Below are positions 1 to 8,873 of a stretch of DNA of 27,768 nucleotides, piece by piece. The stretch is taken from assembly GCF_958445495.1 (NCBI RefSeq), contig NZ_CAUCSQ010000053.1, positions 1-27,768 of the forward strand, in the 5' to 3' direction. The position numbers and the translations under genes were made by a program. Below the pieces are notes generated by a model. The model had not been told where the DNA came from. It worked only from the letters and a program-made list of their open reading frames with translations, and did no database searches. The DNA comes from an uncultured Bacteroides sp. (GTDB lineage: Bacteria; Bacteroidota; Bacteroidia; Bacteroidales; Bacteroidaceae). The first letter of the stretch is position 1, and each line of letters begins with the position of its first letter.

Positions 1-85
1 GAACCATATAAACAACTGTACTACAATATTTTAATTTATAGAACTCCTCTTAAGTGTAAAATCGCCAATTATTATACAAGATATG

Positions 86-115
86 CTTGTTAGATTTATG
101 AAAATCTTAACTTTG
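86..115 (+). promoter_or_regulatory. Bacteroides-type promoter of the GH51-GH97 pair
   Basis: TAACTTTG at 108-115 matches the Bacteroides -7 consensus TAnnTTTG exactly. CTTG at 86-89 lies 18 bp upstream, at the usual place of the -33 box (TTTG). The start codon of the GH51 gene is about 30 bp downstream. The same CTTG-N18 layout recurs upstream of the exo-galactanase gene at 12647-12676, so the two transcripts may use the same sigma factor form. Confidence 0.6.
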
Positions 116-144
116 CGACTGATAATCTTAATACAATATATACC

Positions 145-2610
145 ATGAGAAAATTATTTTCGTTTTTGATTGTCTTGTTTTTGTCGTTTCAACAAGTCAT
201 CCTAGCTACTACTGAAGAAACGGCGAGTGTGCCTGATTCCGTTTATCTTTTTTCATTCGCTACTTCCGGTGACGACGGGCGTAGCGGGCTTCGTTTCGCA
301 TGGAGTACGGATAAGGAACATTGGTTTGAAGTCGGCCGGAATTATGGATATCTTCGTTGCGATTACGGTCGTTGGGGGTCGCAGAAGAAAATGCTCAATC
401 CCTGTTTGAAGCGGTTGCCCGGAGGAGAGTGGCTCTGTACATGGAAATTGAATGAACGTGACGGTTACGGTCAGGCCACGTCAAAAGACCTAATTTACTG
501 GACCAGTCAGAAATATTCCCGTACCGTTCCGGATTTTGACGGGACGAGGATTAAAGCGATGATTGCCGGAGAAGAACAGACGGGAAGCGTCAACCGGGTG
601 TCCTGGAGTCTGGTAGACGGATTGAACAAAAATTATGAATGGAACCAATACCGGAATGCTTTATTTGCAGAACGTCCGGTGCAGGATGGCGAACGTTTTG
701 CCGGTTTGAAGCCGGTAGAGGCGACGGTTGTTGCCTGTCCTGAACGTTCGAAAGCTATCAGCAGCCTGTTGATGGGTGTTTTTTTTGAAGACATCAATTA
801 TTCGGCAGACGGCGGATTGTATGCCGAGCTTATCCAAAACCGTGATTTTGAGTATGACCCGTCGGACAGGGAAGGAGACCGGAATTGGAACAGCATTCAT
901 TCCTGGATGCTGAAAGGAGAGAAAGCGACTCTCGCCATCCGTACGGCCGACCCTATCCACGTGAATAATCCGCATTATGCCGTATTGACAATCGAACAGC
1001 CGGGAGCTACGTTGGAGAATGCAGGTTTCGATGGTATCGCATTGAATAACGGTGAGAAATACGACTTCTCTCTTTTCGCTCGTGTGCCGCAGGGAAAGTC
1101 CAATAAGCTACGGATACGCCTGGTAGACGGAAAAGGAAATGTATGTGGGGAAACTTCCCTGAACGTATCTTCTCGCCAATGGAAAACATATAAAGCAGTG
1201 ATAACCGCTAAAGCCACGGCCGACACCCATCTCGAAATATTTCCCCAATCTGCCGGAGAACTGAATTTGGACATGGTTTCCCTCTTCCCGCAGAATACCT
1301 TCAAAGGACGTAAAAACGGGCTTCGCAAGGATTTGGCACAGACGATAGCCGATATCCATCCCCGTTTCATCCGTTTTCCCGGAGGATGTGTGGCTCATGG
1401 AGACGGTTTGAAAAATATCTACCGGTGGAAGAATACGGTCGGTCCGCTCGAAGCAAGAAAAGCACAACGTAACCTCTGGGGGTATCACCAGAGCATGGGC
1501 TTGGGATATTATGAATACTTCCAGTTTTGTGAAGATATCGGCGCAGAACCGCTTCCGGTGCTTGCCGCCGGCGTACCTTGCCAGAATTCGGCCTGTCACG
1601 GCGATTTAGGAGGGGGCCAGCAGGGAGGTATTCCGATGAGCGAGATGGATGCTTATATTCAGGACATCCTGGACCTGATAGAATGGGCGAACGGGGATGC
1701 GAAGAAGACAAAATGGGGAAAAGTGCGTGCAGAAGCCGGACATCCGAAACCCTTTAACCTGAAATATATCGGCATCGGCAATGAAGACCTTATTACCGAT
1801 ATCTTTGAAGAACGCTTTACGATGATATACCGCGCTATCCAGGAAAAACATCCGGAAATAACGGTCATAGGAACCGTAGGCCCCTTCAATGAAGGTACGG
1901 ATTATGTGGAAGGATGGAAGCTGGCGGATAAGCTGGGCATTCCGATGGTGGACGAACACTATTACCAGTCGCCGGGATGGTTCCTGTACAATCAGGATTT
2001 CTATGATAAATACGACCGTGCGAAAAAGACAAAAGTATATTTGGGAGAATATGCCACCCACATACCGGGACGGAAATCGAATATGGAGACGGCGCTTACG
2101 GAAGCCCTTTATCTGACAGCTTTGGAACGTAACGGCGATGTGGTTTCCATGACCTCCTATGCTCCGCTGCTTGCTAAGGAAGGGCATACCCAGTGGAATC
2201 CGGATTTGATTTATTTCAATAACCGGGAGATACATCCCACTACGGGATATCATGTGCAGAAACTCTATGGGCAGAATGCCGGGGATGAGTACCTGCCTTC
2301 GGAAATCACCCTTGACAATCAGGACGACAAGGTACGGAAACGCTTTGCTTCCTCTATTGTTCGTGATTCGGAAAGCGGTGACGTGATTGTGAAGCTGGTT
2401 AACCTGCTTCCCGTGGAGGTAAATACTCATGTAGACCTTTCCAAAACCGGAACATTCCGGACTTCGGCGAAGCGGACTGTATTGGCTGGTAAGCCGTCGG
2501 ATACTCCGTTGCCCGTTGAAGATACGGTGGAAATAGCTGAAAAGTTTGATTGCCGTTTGCCTGCCTATTCTTTTACGGTAATCCGGATAGAAAAAGAGAG
2601 TGAAAAATAA
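145..2610 (+). CDS. GH51 alpha-L-arabinofuranosidase with an unusual N-terminal extension
   Basis: Probably a secreted or periplasmic enzyme that removes alpha-L-arabinofuranosyl side chains from arabinan or arabinogalactan. An uncleaved-looking hydrophobic signal peptide covers residues 1-21. The catalytic GH51 (beta/alpha)8 barrel is at about residues 390-690: the acid/base is Glu547 in IGIGNED and the nucleophile is Glu635 in VYLGEYA. A beta-sandwich rich in Arg/Lys/Asp, like a CBM4/9-type carbohydrate-binding domain, covers about 240-385, and the C-terminal beta domain of GH51 about 700-815. Residues 33-130 resemble one or two blades of a GH43-like propeller (FAWSTDKEHW, YGQATSKDLIYW), which is not part of the standard GH51 fold. 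At 821 residues it is longer than the usual 500-660. It is followed 47 bp later by the GH97 gene, probably in one operon. Family assignment is firm; substrate is inferred from neighbours. Confidence 0.93.
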   Translation: MRKLFSFLIVLFLSFQQVILATTEETASVPDSVYLFSFATSGDDGRSGLRFAWSTDKEHWFEVGRNYGYLRCDYGRWGSQKKMLNPCLKRLPGGEWLCTWKLNERDGYGQATSKDLIYWTSQKYSRTVPDFDGTRIKAMIAGEEQTGSVNRVSWSLVDGLNKNYEWNQYRNALFAERPVQDGERFAGLKPVEATVVACPERSKAISSLLMGVFFEDINYSADGGLYAELIQNRDFEYDPSDREGDRNWNSIHSWMLKGEKATLAIRTADPIHVNNPHYAVLTIEQPGATLENAGFDGIALNNGEKYDFSLFARVPQGKSNKLRIRLVDGKGNVCGETSLNVSSRQWKTYKAVITAKATADTHLEIFPQSAGELNLDMVSLFPQNTFKGRKNGLRKDLAQTIADIHPRFIRFPGGCVAHGDGLKNIYRWKNTVGPLEARKAQRNLWGYHQSMGLGYYEYFQFCEDIGAEPLPVLAAGVPCQNSACHGDLGGGQQGGIPMSEMDAYIQDILDLIEWANGDAKKTKWGKVRAEAGHPKPFNLKYIGIGNEDLITDIFEERFTMIYRAIQEKHPEITVIGTVGPFNEGTDYVEGWKLADKLGIPMVDEHYYQSPGWFLYNQDFYDKYDRAKKTKVYLGEYATHIPGRKSNMETALTEALYLTALERNGDVVSMTSYAPLLAKEGHTQWNPDLIYFNNREIHPTTGYHVQKLYGQNAGDEYLPSEITLDNQDDKVRKRFASSIVRDSESGDVIVKLVNLLPVEVNTHVDLSKTGTFRTSAKRTVLAGKPSDTPLPVEDTVEIAEKFDCRLPAYSFTVIRIEKESEK

Positions 2611-2657
2611 TGTCGGACAAGTATGTCCTGATTAATTGGTATAATCGTACGAATAAT

Positions 2658-4604
2658 ATGAAAAAAATAATAAGTACCCTGTTGGTAAGCTTCTGCCTGC
2701 TTTCTTTGGCGGCACAGGATATAGTCGTAAAAGGTCCGGACGCAAAGTTACAGTTGGTCGTATCCGTTTCTTCTGCCGGTAGTTTTGGCTATTCCATTAC
2801 ATACAACGGGAAAAATATGCTGGAAAACTCCCCTTTGGGCATATATACGAACATAGGCGATTTTACAGAAGGAATGAAATTGACAGGACATGCCGTCAGG
2901 CCGATTGACACTGTTTATCGGCAGAGCCGCATCAAGGCTTCTCAGATTCATTACCAGGCGAACGAACTGGTATGTAATTTTGAGAATCCGAAAGGGCGGA
3001 AAATAGATATCGTTTTCCGGGTCAGCGACAATGACGTCGCCTTCCGTTACATCTTGCCGCGTCAGGATGGAAAAGGAAGTGTAACTGTCACCGCTGAGAA
3101 AACCGGTTTCCGTTTCCCGCAGCAGACCACGACTTTTTTGTGTCCGCAGAGTGATGCCATGATAGGCTGGAAACGTACCAAACCTAGTTATGAGGAAGAA
3201 TATAAGGCGGACGCGCCTATGAGTGAACGGTCACAGTACGGGCATGGTTATACGTTCCCTTGCTTGTTCCGTATAGGAACCGACGGTTGGGTGCTGATAA
3301 GTGAGACCGGCGTGGATAGCCGCTATTGCGGTTCCCGTTTGAGCGATGTGAGTGAAGGCGACCTGTACACGGTCGCTTTCCCGATGGCGGAAGAGAACAA
3401 CGGTAACGGTACTTCCGCCCCGGCGTTCGCACTTCCTGGCGCTACTCCTTGGCGTACCGTAACGGTCGGCGAAACGCTGAAACCGATTGTGGAGACGACA
3501 GTTACGTGGGATGTGGTAAGTCCTCTTTATGAGACGAAACATGATTACCGTTTTGGACGCGGGACTTGGAGTTGGATACTTTGGCAGGACGGCAGCATCA
3601 ATTATGATGACCAGGTGAGATATGTGGACTTTGCCGCCGTTATGGGGTATGAATACGTGTTGATTGACAACTGGTGGGATACCCGTATCGGGCGTGACCG
3701 GATGAAGTCTCTAGTGGAATATGCCCGCAGCAAAGGCGTGGAATTGTTTTTATGGTACAGCTCTTCCGGCTATTGGAATGATATAGAGCAGGGTCCGATT
3801 AACCACATGGACAATGCTATTATCCGCAAGCGTGAGATGAAATGGCTGCAAAGTCTTGGAGTGAAAGGTATCAAGGTCGATTTCTTCGGCGGCGACAAGC
3901 AGGAGACAATGCGTCTGTATGAAGAGATTTTAAGTGATGCCGACGACCATGGCCTGATGGTAATTTTCCACGGTTGTACTTTGCCTCGCGGATGGGAACG
4001 TATGTATCCGAATTATGTGGGTAGTGAGGCGGTACTGGCATCTGAGAATCTGATTTTTAATCAGCATTTTTGTGACGATGAGGCTTTTAATGCCTGTTTG
4101 CATCCTTTCATCCGTAACACGGTGGGTTGCATGGAATTTGGCGGCTGTTTCCTGAACAAGCGGCTGAACCGCAACAATGACGGGGGAACCGTTCGTCGTA
4201 CCACAGATGTGTTTCAGTTGGCTACTGCGGTGTTGTTCCAGAATCCCGTGCAGAACTTTGCACTCGCCCCCAACAACCTGAACGACGCTTCCGTCATTTG
4301 TCTGGATTTCATGAAAAAGGTTCCTACCACTTGGGATGAGACACGTTTCATTGATGGATATCCGGGAAAATATGTCGTTTTGGCGCGCCGTCACGGCGAT
4401 ACCTGGTATCTGGCGGCGGTAAATGCGGGGAAAGAGACATTAAAGCTGGAACTGAATTTGGACATGTTTACTGGAAAAACGGTTTCCTTGTATAAGGATG
4501 ATAAGAAGAAAGAACCACAACTCGTGCCGTTGAAGGTGAAAAAAAACGGCAAGGTACAATTGGAAATACTTCCTCAGGGGGGAATCGTGTTGGTAAACGA
4601 CTGA
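2658..4604 (+). CDS. GH97 retaining alpha-galactosidase / beta-L-arabinopyranosidase type
   Basis: Secreted GH97 enzyme of 648 residues. I chose the ATG at 2658 because it opens a clean signal peptide (MKKIISTLLVSFCLLSLAAQ); an upstream ATG at 2610 that overlaps the GH51 stop would add 16 residues before it. The order is N-terminal beta-sandwich (about 20-280), catalytic barrel (about 300-560) and C-terminal beta domain. The retaining subgroup is suggested by Asp408 in GIKVDFFGG, which corresponds to the nucleophile of the B. thetaiotaomicron GH97 alpha-galactosidase, and by Glu457 in VGSEAV as likely acid/base. SusB-like inverting members lack this Asp. GH97 members from arabinose-related loci have been described as beta-L-arabinopyranosidase/alpha-galactosidase, which would suit an arabinogalactan locus, but the exact specificity cannot be read from the sequence. 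Confidence 0.9.
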   Translation: MKKIISTLLVSFCLLSLAAQDIVVKGPDAKLQLVVSVSSAGSFGYSITYNGKNMLENSPLGIYTNIGDFTEGMKLTGHAVRPIDTVYRQSRIKASQIHYQANELVCNFENPKGRKIDIVFRVSDNDVAFRYILPRQDGKGSVTVTAEKTGFRFPQQTTTFLCPQSDAMIGWKRTKPSYEEEYKADAPMSERSQYGHGYTFPCLFRIGTDGWVLISETGVDSRYCGSRLSDVSEGDLYTVAFPMAEENNGNGTSAPAFALPGATPWRTVTVGETLKPIVETTVTWDVVSPLYETKHDYRFGRGTWSWILWQDGSINYDDQVRYVDFAAVMGYEYVLIDNWWDTRIGRDRMKSLVEYARSKGVELFLWYSSSGYWNDIEQGPINHMDNAIIRKREMKWLQSLGVKGIKVDFFGGDKQETMRLYEEILSDADDHGLMVIFHGCTLPRGWERMYPNYVGSEAVLASENLIFNQHFCDDEAFNACLHPFIRNTVGCMEFGGCFLNKRLNRNNDGGTVRRTTDVFQLATAVLFQNPVQNFALAPNNLNDASVICLDFMKKVPTTWDETRFIDGYPGKYVVLARRHGDTWYLAAVNAGKETLKLELNLDMFTGKTVSLYKDDKKKEPQLVPLKVKKNGKVQLEILPQGGIVLVND

Positions 4605-4724
4605 GCAGCCTTTCTTTTTGAACCTGCTATCCGATGATGTTGGTGATAAGGTTGATATGTTGACGAGGGGTTGAGTCCGGTTTTGAAAATTGAAAATCCG
4701 ACGGGTTGGAATTTTTTTTAAAGT

Positions 4725-4785
4725 AATCCTCTTATTTCACCTGATATTTTTCTGAAGTTAAGGTTGAAATAAGGGGATTTTATTT
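4725..4785 (+). terminator. Long hairpin with T-rich tail after GH97 (repeat-like)
   Basis: Left arm 4725-4741 (AATCCTCTTATTTCACC) pairs with right arm 4762-4779 (GGTTGAAATAAGGGGATT) with one G-U pair and one bulged base; the loop is 20 nt and TTATTTT follows. It is placed 120 bp after the GH97 stop and fits a rho-independent terminator. The outer arm sequence is nearly the same as that of the hairpin at 21553-21608, including a T-run just before it, so this may be one copy of a dispersed intergenic palindrome rather than a dedicated terminator. Confidence 0.55.
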
Positions 4786-4985
4786 TGCAGACAGGTTGTG
4801 ATAGCAGTTGTTTCTTGTTTTCTTTTTCTGTTTTAAGAATCTCCGGTCGTATGATTATTCAGTTCATGGTGATGAAGATGGGATACTGGGCCAGGAAAAG
4901 GTCATAAGAAGAGTTGATTCCTTGTGGAACAAAAAGGTTCTGCGCGTGGTGAAAGCAATGCCTTAATGGTCACTGGGAATGGAGG

Positions 4986-5039
4986 ATGAAATTAAAGTTG
5001 ACTGCCTTCATGACAATCGTCATCTGTTTTTTCGTATGA
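4986..5039 (+). pseudogene. Isolated signal-peptide-like start, possible gene remnant
   Basis: ATG at 4986 opens a short frame of 17 residues (MKLKLTAFMTIVICFFV) that reads like the first part of an export signal and then stops at 5037-5039. Another frame stays open for about 28 codons after it. This may be the 5' end of a decayed secreted-protein gene, in keeping with the other fragment at 5061-5366. It is short enough to be chance. Confidence 0.2.
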
Positions 5040-5060
5040 GAATAATGGCGGGAAGGCTCA

Positions 5061-5366
5061 TCATTTTAAGAGTTGTTTATTTACTCTAAAAGAAGTCGCC
5101 GCTCCGATAATGTGGTAATACCCGTCATATCGTTCTGATGGATATACACATTCTGCGGTGCGGTGGAGCTGACCGGTATGCATGCTGACATACAGGTTCA
5201 TATTGCCGCTGCTGGGAATACGATTCTTCGTCAGGAAAATGTAGCGTATCAGGTTGTTACTCAATCTTTGTGAGGTATTGATGTCGGTGAACAGGAATTT
5301 TACCGGCATGTATGGCCGGTTTTGTCCTGAAACAGAAGAACAGGCAGGGTAATATCCGTATGTTTC
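5061..5366 (-). pseudogene. Fragment of an unrecognised protein (C-terminal remnant?)
   Basis: An open frame on the minus strand runs from just after a stop near 5369 to the stop at 5061. The part after the first Met (5309) is 82 residues; upstream codons in the same frame (reading ETYGYYPACSSVSGQNRPY) look equally protein-like, so the Met is probably internal and the real 5' part is missing. The residue mix (NMNLYVSMHTGQ, YPSERYDGYYHIIG) is that of a beta-rich secreted domain and not random translation. I do not recognise the family. The fragment sits between two oppositely oriented hydrolase genes in an otherwise gene-free 840-bp gap, so I read it as the tail of a lost gene of this locus. 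Confidence 0.35.
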
Positions 5367-5408
5367 TTAAGCTATTGGCGGTCATGGTTATATTTTCAAA
5401 TTACTAAA

Positions 5409-5441
5409 ATAAGAAAAGCCGGCTTGCACGGCTTTTCTTAT
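5409..5441 (-). terminator. Rho-independent terminator of the GH127 transcript
   Basis: A perfect 13-bp stem (ATAAGAAAAGCCG at 5409-5421 and its complement at 5429-5441) with a 7-nt loop starts 3 bp beyond the GH127 stop codon. Read on the minus strand it is followed by TTATTTTAG, and the stem itself ends in an A/T-rich stretch on both sides, so it could work in both directions. Confidence 0.85.
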
Positions 5442-5443
5442 TC

Positions 5444-7450
5444 TTAATTCTTGAAGAATCCGTTATCTTCCCATTTCCCGGTTTTCTGCGGTAATGCTGA
5501 GGCGGCACCGATATCAATCGGCAGCCATACTTCCATATCGCCTTCGCCGCGGTGTGCCCAGGCATAATAAGGAATCAGGGTCAGCTTTACGTCTTTAGTG
5601 GCTAGTTTCCCGTTCTTATCGTAGCTTAGGCTTTGGGCGTCAGTGGTGATTTGATTTATTCCGTAAAGAAGATCTGGCTTTTCAATGACTTTAAACTGAG
5701 GCCGCTGGTTGAGAAGTACAGTATGTATATTGCATTGATTGTCCGGCCATTCCGCACAATAGACTATCGGACCGCGTTCGACGGCGACACGTCCTCTGTC
5801 ATCGGTCACCTTTTCGTTCGCTTTGACGATACGGGGAAGCATATCCAGACGGATTTCTATTACGTCTCCTTTTTTCCATTTACGTTCGATACTTAGATAG
5901 CCGTTATTCAGTTCGCCAAGGACTTCCTGGCCGTTCACAGTCACCCGATAGGCAGGTTTTTGGGTGTCGGCATAGGTGTATAGGTCGCTTGGAAGCACTT
6001 CATTGCGTACCCATCCCGGAATGCGGAGTTTCAGGGTGAACTTCTGGCTGCCTTTCGTTACTTTTACGCGGATGTCCCCGTTCCAGGGATAACCGGTCTC
6101 CTGTTCCAAGACAATCTTTTTCTGATTGACTTTCAATTCGGCTTTGTTGGAAAGGTACAGATTGACATATACCTGGTTGTCTTTAATCGCATAAACATAG
6201 CCGGGAAGCGATGGGATGAAACGGCTGATGTTGGAAGGGCAGCAGGCACAGCCAAACCACGGTTTGCGGCTGTAGCCACCATTAGAAGCTAGCGGATTGG
6301 GGTAGAAGAAAGAACCTCCGTCCAAGGATACCCCGGAGATTAATCCATTGTATAGCGTGCGCTCCAATACGTCGAAATATTTGGCATCGCCGTGGAGCAG
6401 GAATAGGCGGTAGTTCATATATACGTTGCCGATGGCTGCACAAGTCTCGCAATAGGCGGAGAGGTTGGGCAGTTCGTAATTGTTGCCGAAGGCTTCTCCG
6501 GCGTGGCGTGCGCCTATACCGCCCGTGATATAGATTTTCTTGGAAATGATATTGTCCCAAATCCTGTCAATTGCTTTGATATAGCTGCTGTCTCCAGTGA
6601 TTGCTGCCACATCCGCCATGCCTGAATACATGTAAGCTGCACGTACGGCGTGTCCCACGGCTTCGTCCTGCTCCACTACAGGTTTGTGCGCCTGGCTGTA
6701 AGCGTCTTTTCGGCTGGTATGGCCGCGTGCGTCCAGGAAAAACTTGGCTTGGTCGAGGTATTTTTTGTCACCTGTCACCAGATATAGTTTAGCAAGTGCC
6801 ATTTCCGCTATCTGGTGTCCCGGAACTAGTCTTTTTTGTTTCGGTTCATTTCCTATTTCCCGGCAGACACAGTCGGCGTATTTGATGGCGATGTCAAGGA
6901 AATTACGTTTGCCTGTGGCTTGGTAATGCGCGATGGCACCCTCTATCATGTGTCCCAGATTGTAGAACTCATGGCTGAGGTTTTCTACGACCGACCAGCG
7001 TTCTTTTCCCGCCCAGTTGTGCGGATGTGCAGGATTCATCGTGCGGGCGGTGTACAGATAACCGTCTGGTTCCTGGGCGGCGGCGACGATGATGAGTACG
7101 CTGTCAATGTATTTTTGCAGTTTCTTGTCCGGATAGGTTTGGAGGGAATAGCTGGCACCTTCGATGGTCTTGTAAACGTCCGTGTCGTCGAAGGGGAAAC
7201 CTTCCACTTTGTATGTTTCGCCGGGATGGGCCGCCTTTATAAAATTCTCATATCTTCCGGTTTCTTCACATTTGCTGAATGCCAGGGGTATCGTGACTTC
7301 CCGGCTTGCCTTGAGGCGTTGTCCCCAAAAAGTGTCGGTCACTGTGACGGAGGTGAAGGGGACTGGGTCTATCGGATATCCATGGTTGAGTTGTGCATTC
7401 CCTGCCATGCAGGTAAAGGTGAGTAATACGGTAATCAGTACATTTTTCAT
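5444..7450 (-). CDS. GH127 beta-L-arabinofuranosidase
   Basis: Secreted enzyme of 668 residues that removes beta-L-arabinofuranose, here most likely from arabinogalactan side chains. A signal peptide covers residues 1-19 (MKNVLITVLLTFTCMAGNA). The family's zinc and catalytic residues are all visible: Glu335 and Cys337 in AYCETCA, Cys403 and Cys404 in CACCPSN, and Glu319 16 residues before Glu335. These match Glu338, Cys340, Cys417, Cys418 and Glu322 of the Bifidobacterium enzyme HypBA1, in which one Cys is the nucleophile. An (alpha/alpha)6 barrel fills about 30-420 and beta domains follow. Length is normal for the family. It lies downstream of the GH43 gene on the same strand, with a 196-bp gap that contains its own promoter-like element. 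Confidence 0.93.
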   Translation of the reverse strand: MKNVLITVLLTFTCMAGNAQLNHGYPIDPVPFTSVTVTDTFWGQRLKASREVTIPLAFSKCEETGRYENFIKAAHPGETYKVEGFPFDDTDVYKTIEGASYSLQTYPDKKLQKYIDSVLIIVAAAQEPDGYLYTARTMNPAHPHNWAGKERWSVVENLSHEFYNLGHMIEGAIAHYQATGKRNFLDIAIKYADCVCREIGNEPKQKRLVPGHQIAEMALAKLYLVTGDKKYLDQAKFFLDARGHTSRKDAYSQAHKPVVEQDEAVGHAVRAAYMYSGMADVAAITGDSSYIKAIDRIWDNIISKKIYITGGIGARHAGEAFGNNYELPNLSAYCETCAAIGNVYMNYRLFLLHGDAKYFDVLERTLYNGLISGVSLDGGSFFYPNPLASNGGYSRKPWFGCACCPSNISRFIPSLPGYVYAIKDNQVYVNLYLSNKAELKVNQKKIVLEQETGYPWNGDIRVKVTKGSQKFTLKLRIPGWVRNEVLPSDLYTYADTQKPAYRVTVNGQEVLGELNNGYLSIERKWKKGDVIEIRLDMLPRIVKANEKVTDDRGRVAVERGPIVYCAEWPDNQCNIHTVLLNQRPQFKVIEKPDLLYGINQITTDAQSLSYDKNGKLATKDVKLTLIPYYAWAHRGEGDMEVWLPIDIGAASALPQKTGKWEDNGFFKN

Positions 7451-7537
7451 TTGGTATTATTTTTTATTACTATGTTGTGATGGTTGGATTTTGCAAGTAA
7501 AAGGAATATCTGTGGAACCGGAGCTTTGTATTTTAAT

Positions 7538-7545
7538 CAAATATA
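7538..7545 (-). promoter_or_regulatory. -7 promoter element upstream of GH127
   Basis: TATATTTG on the minus strand is an exact TAnnTTTG match about 90 bp upstream of the GH127 start. No clear TTTG box is seen at the right distance upstream, so the GH127 gene may be read both from here and from the GH43 promoter. Confidence 0.4.
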
Positions 7546-7646
7546 GGAGGAAATCCGACCTTTTTATAAATAAGTGACCGGATTTTCCCTTTCTTTTGAA
7601 TCGCCCCCCTTTGTCTTTATATTTTTCGATGAGACTAAAAAGTCTG

Positions 7647-8654
7647 TCAGGGCGTAGGTGTTATTTGTTTGATAGTTCCGTCTTCGTTAAACTCCATCCG
7701 GTCCATACAGACTTCGCGATGCCATCCCGGTCCGTGCTCCAGATACTCTTTATTAATACGATGATACACAATAAACCACTTATCTCTCTTGTTTGGAATT
7801 TGAATGACTGAACAGTGTGCCGGGCCGTAAATTTCGTCTTTAGGAGATTGTATGAGGATAATCGGTTTATCGGCAACGCGGATGGGACCCAGTGGTGAGT
7901 CGCTGGTTCCGTAAGCTACGTGATAGTTGGGCGACCCCGTGTCGTCAACGGACCACAGGAAGTAGTAGATTCCTTTCCGGTAGAATACGTAGGGAGCTTC
8001 CCGGAAAGCGTGTGTCTGGAGGGTCCCGCCTTCCGGAGTCATCACTTTGATTGTTGCTTCTTTGACGGACAGCATGTCATTGTTCAACTCGGCACCTGCC
8101 ATGTAGCCGTTACCCCAATAGAGATAGCTCTTACCGGATACGGGGTCGGTGAATACGTCCACATCGATTTGCTGCCCGTGTCCCGTAGGGGATGAAGTGA
8201 CAATCGGTTTTCCTGAATCGGTGAAAGGTCCGGTCGGGGAATCCGCTGTAGCCACTCCGATTTGTTTTCCTTTGTCGGTGACAGGATTGGCACTATAATA
8301 GAAGAAGTATTTGTATTTTCCATCGATTTCCTTCTCTTCGATACAGGGAGCCCATGCATTACCGTTCGCCCATGATGCGTCTTTTTGCATGTCCAATATG
8401 ACTTTTTCTTCTTTCCAGTTTTTCAGGTTTTTTGAAGAAAAAACTTTGAAATAACTTCCTCCCCAGCCGGGAAAGCCGTCACTTGTGGGGTAAATGTAGT
8501 AACACCGGGTCTGGTGGGAATACAGGATTTCAGGGTCGGCATGGAAGCCGGGCAGCACGGGATTATGCATTTTTTTGTTTTGCGGTGTTGCTTGTGCCGT
8601 TCCGATAAGGAGCAGGCTTGCCGCTAAAAGGAATTTTACAGAAAAATGTTTCAT
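7647..8654 (-). CDS. GH43 family probable alpha-L-arabinofuranosidase
   Basis: Secreted five-bladed propeller enzyme. I start it at the ATG at 8654, which begins a typical signal peptide (MKHFSVKFLLAASLLLIGTA) and gives 335 residues; an upstream in-frame ATG at 8753 would place 33 non-signal residues ahead of it and run through the promoter. The three GH43 acids are present: Asp40 in GFHADPE (base), Asp164 in QQIDVDVF (pKa tuner) and Glu219 in FREAPYVF (acid). The gene sits where I recall a GH43 arabinofuranosidase next to the GH127 gene in the B. thetaiotaomicron arabinogalactan locus (BT3675/BT3674). Arabinose specificity is inferred from that context; beta-xylosidase or galactosidase activity cannot be excluded. 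Confidence 0.88.
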   Translation of the reverse strand: MKHFSVKFLLAASLLLIGTAQATPQNKKMHNPVLPGFHADPEILYSHQTRCYYIYPTSDGFPGWGGSYFKVFSSKNLKNWKEEKVILDMQKDASWANGNAWAPCIEEKEIDGKYKYFFYYSANPVTDKGKQIGVATADSPTGPFTDSGKPIVTSSPTGHGQQIDVDVFTDPVSGKSYLYWGNGYMAGAELNNDMLSVKEATIKVMTPEGGTLQTHAFREAPYVFYRKGIYYFLWSVDDTGSPNYHVAYGTSDSPLGPIRVADKPIILIQSPKDEIYGPAHCSVIQIPNKRDKWFIVYHRINKEYLEHGPGWHREVCMDRMEFNEDGTIKQITPTP

Positions 8655-8686
8655 GTGTTTGAGGTATTGGTTAATATTTTGTTTTG

Positions 8687-8694
8687 CAAAGATA
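8687..8694 (-). promoter_or_regulatory. -7 promoter element of the GH43-GH127 transcript
   Basis: TATCTTTG on the minus strand is an exact TAnnTTTG match 32 bp before the chosen GH43 start codon. Its place inside the longer version of the frame supports the shorter GH43 protein. TTTC about 17 bp upstream is a weak -33 candidate. Confidence 0.55.
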
Positions 8695-8822
8695 GGAGAT
8701 ATTTGGAGTCGAAATGGTTGTTTATCCGTCAAAGAGGGTGGAATATCAATCATAAAGAGGCGGATAATCTAAATTTAGACCTTTATGATTGTAATTTGGA
8801 CGTTCTTTTGTTTATTAAGGCT

Positions 8823-8830
8823 TATTTTTG
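8823..8830 (+). promoter_or_regulatory. -7 promoter element of the BNR-GH154 fusion gene
   Basis: TATTTTTG matches TAnnTTTG exactly and lies 43 bp before the start codon at 8874. TTTG at 8795-8798 is the nearest -33 candidate but its spacing of 24 bp is longer than normal. Together with 8687-8694 this makes a divergent promoter region between two hydrolase transcripts. Confidence 0.45.
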
Positions 8831-8873
8831 CAATGATATTTGAAATCATGAACGTTACTGCTTTATTTTTACC

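Larger units (their letters stand above)
4786..5408. other. Gene-poor spacer between GH97 and GH127 genes
   Basis: Apart from the two possible remnants at 4986-5039 (+) and 5061-5366 (-), no full gene, RNA gene or promoter stands out here. Compared with the tight spacing elsewhere in the locus, the length and the fragments suggest that one or more genes have been lost between the two convergent hydrolase transcripts. Confidence 0.4.

Noticed and set aside
1606..2430. 274-codon open frame on the minus strand
   Set aside because: Antisense to the GH51 catalytic domain, no family features.
6836..7426. 196-codon open frame on the plus strand
   Set aside because: Antisense to the GH127 gene, which carries all of its zinc and catalytic residues; the antisense protein has no features of its own.
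8652..8753. Longer GH43 protein starting at 8753
   Set aside because: It would place 33 residues ahead of a complete signal peptide and would start upstream of the exact -7 promoter element at 8687-8694.
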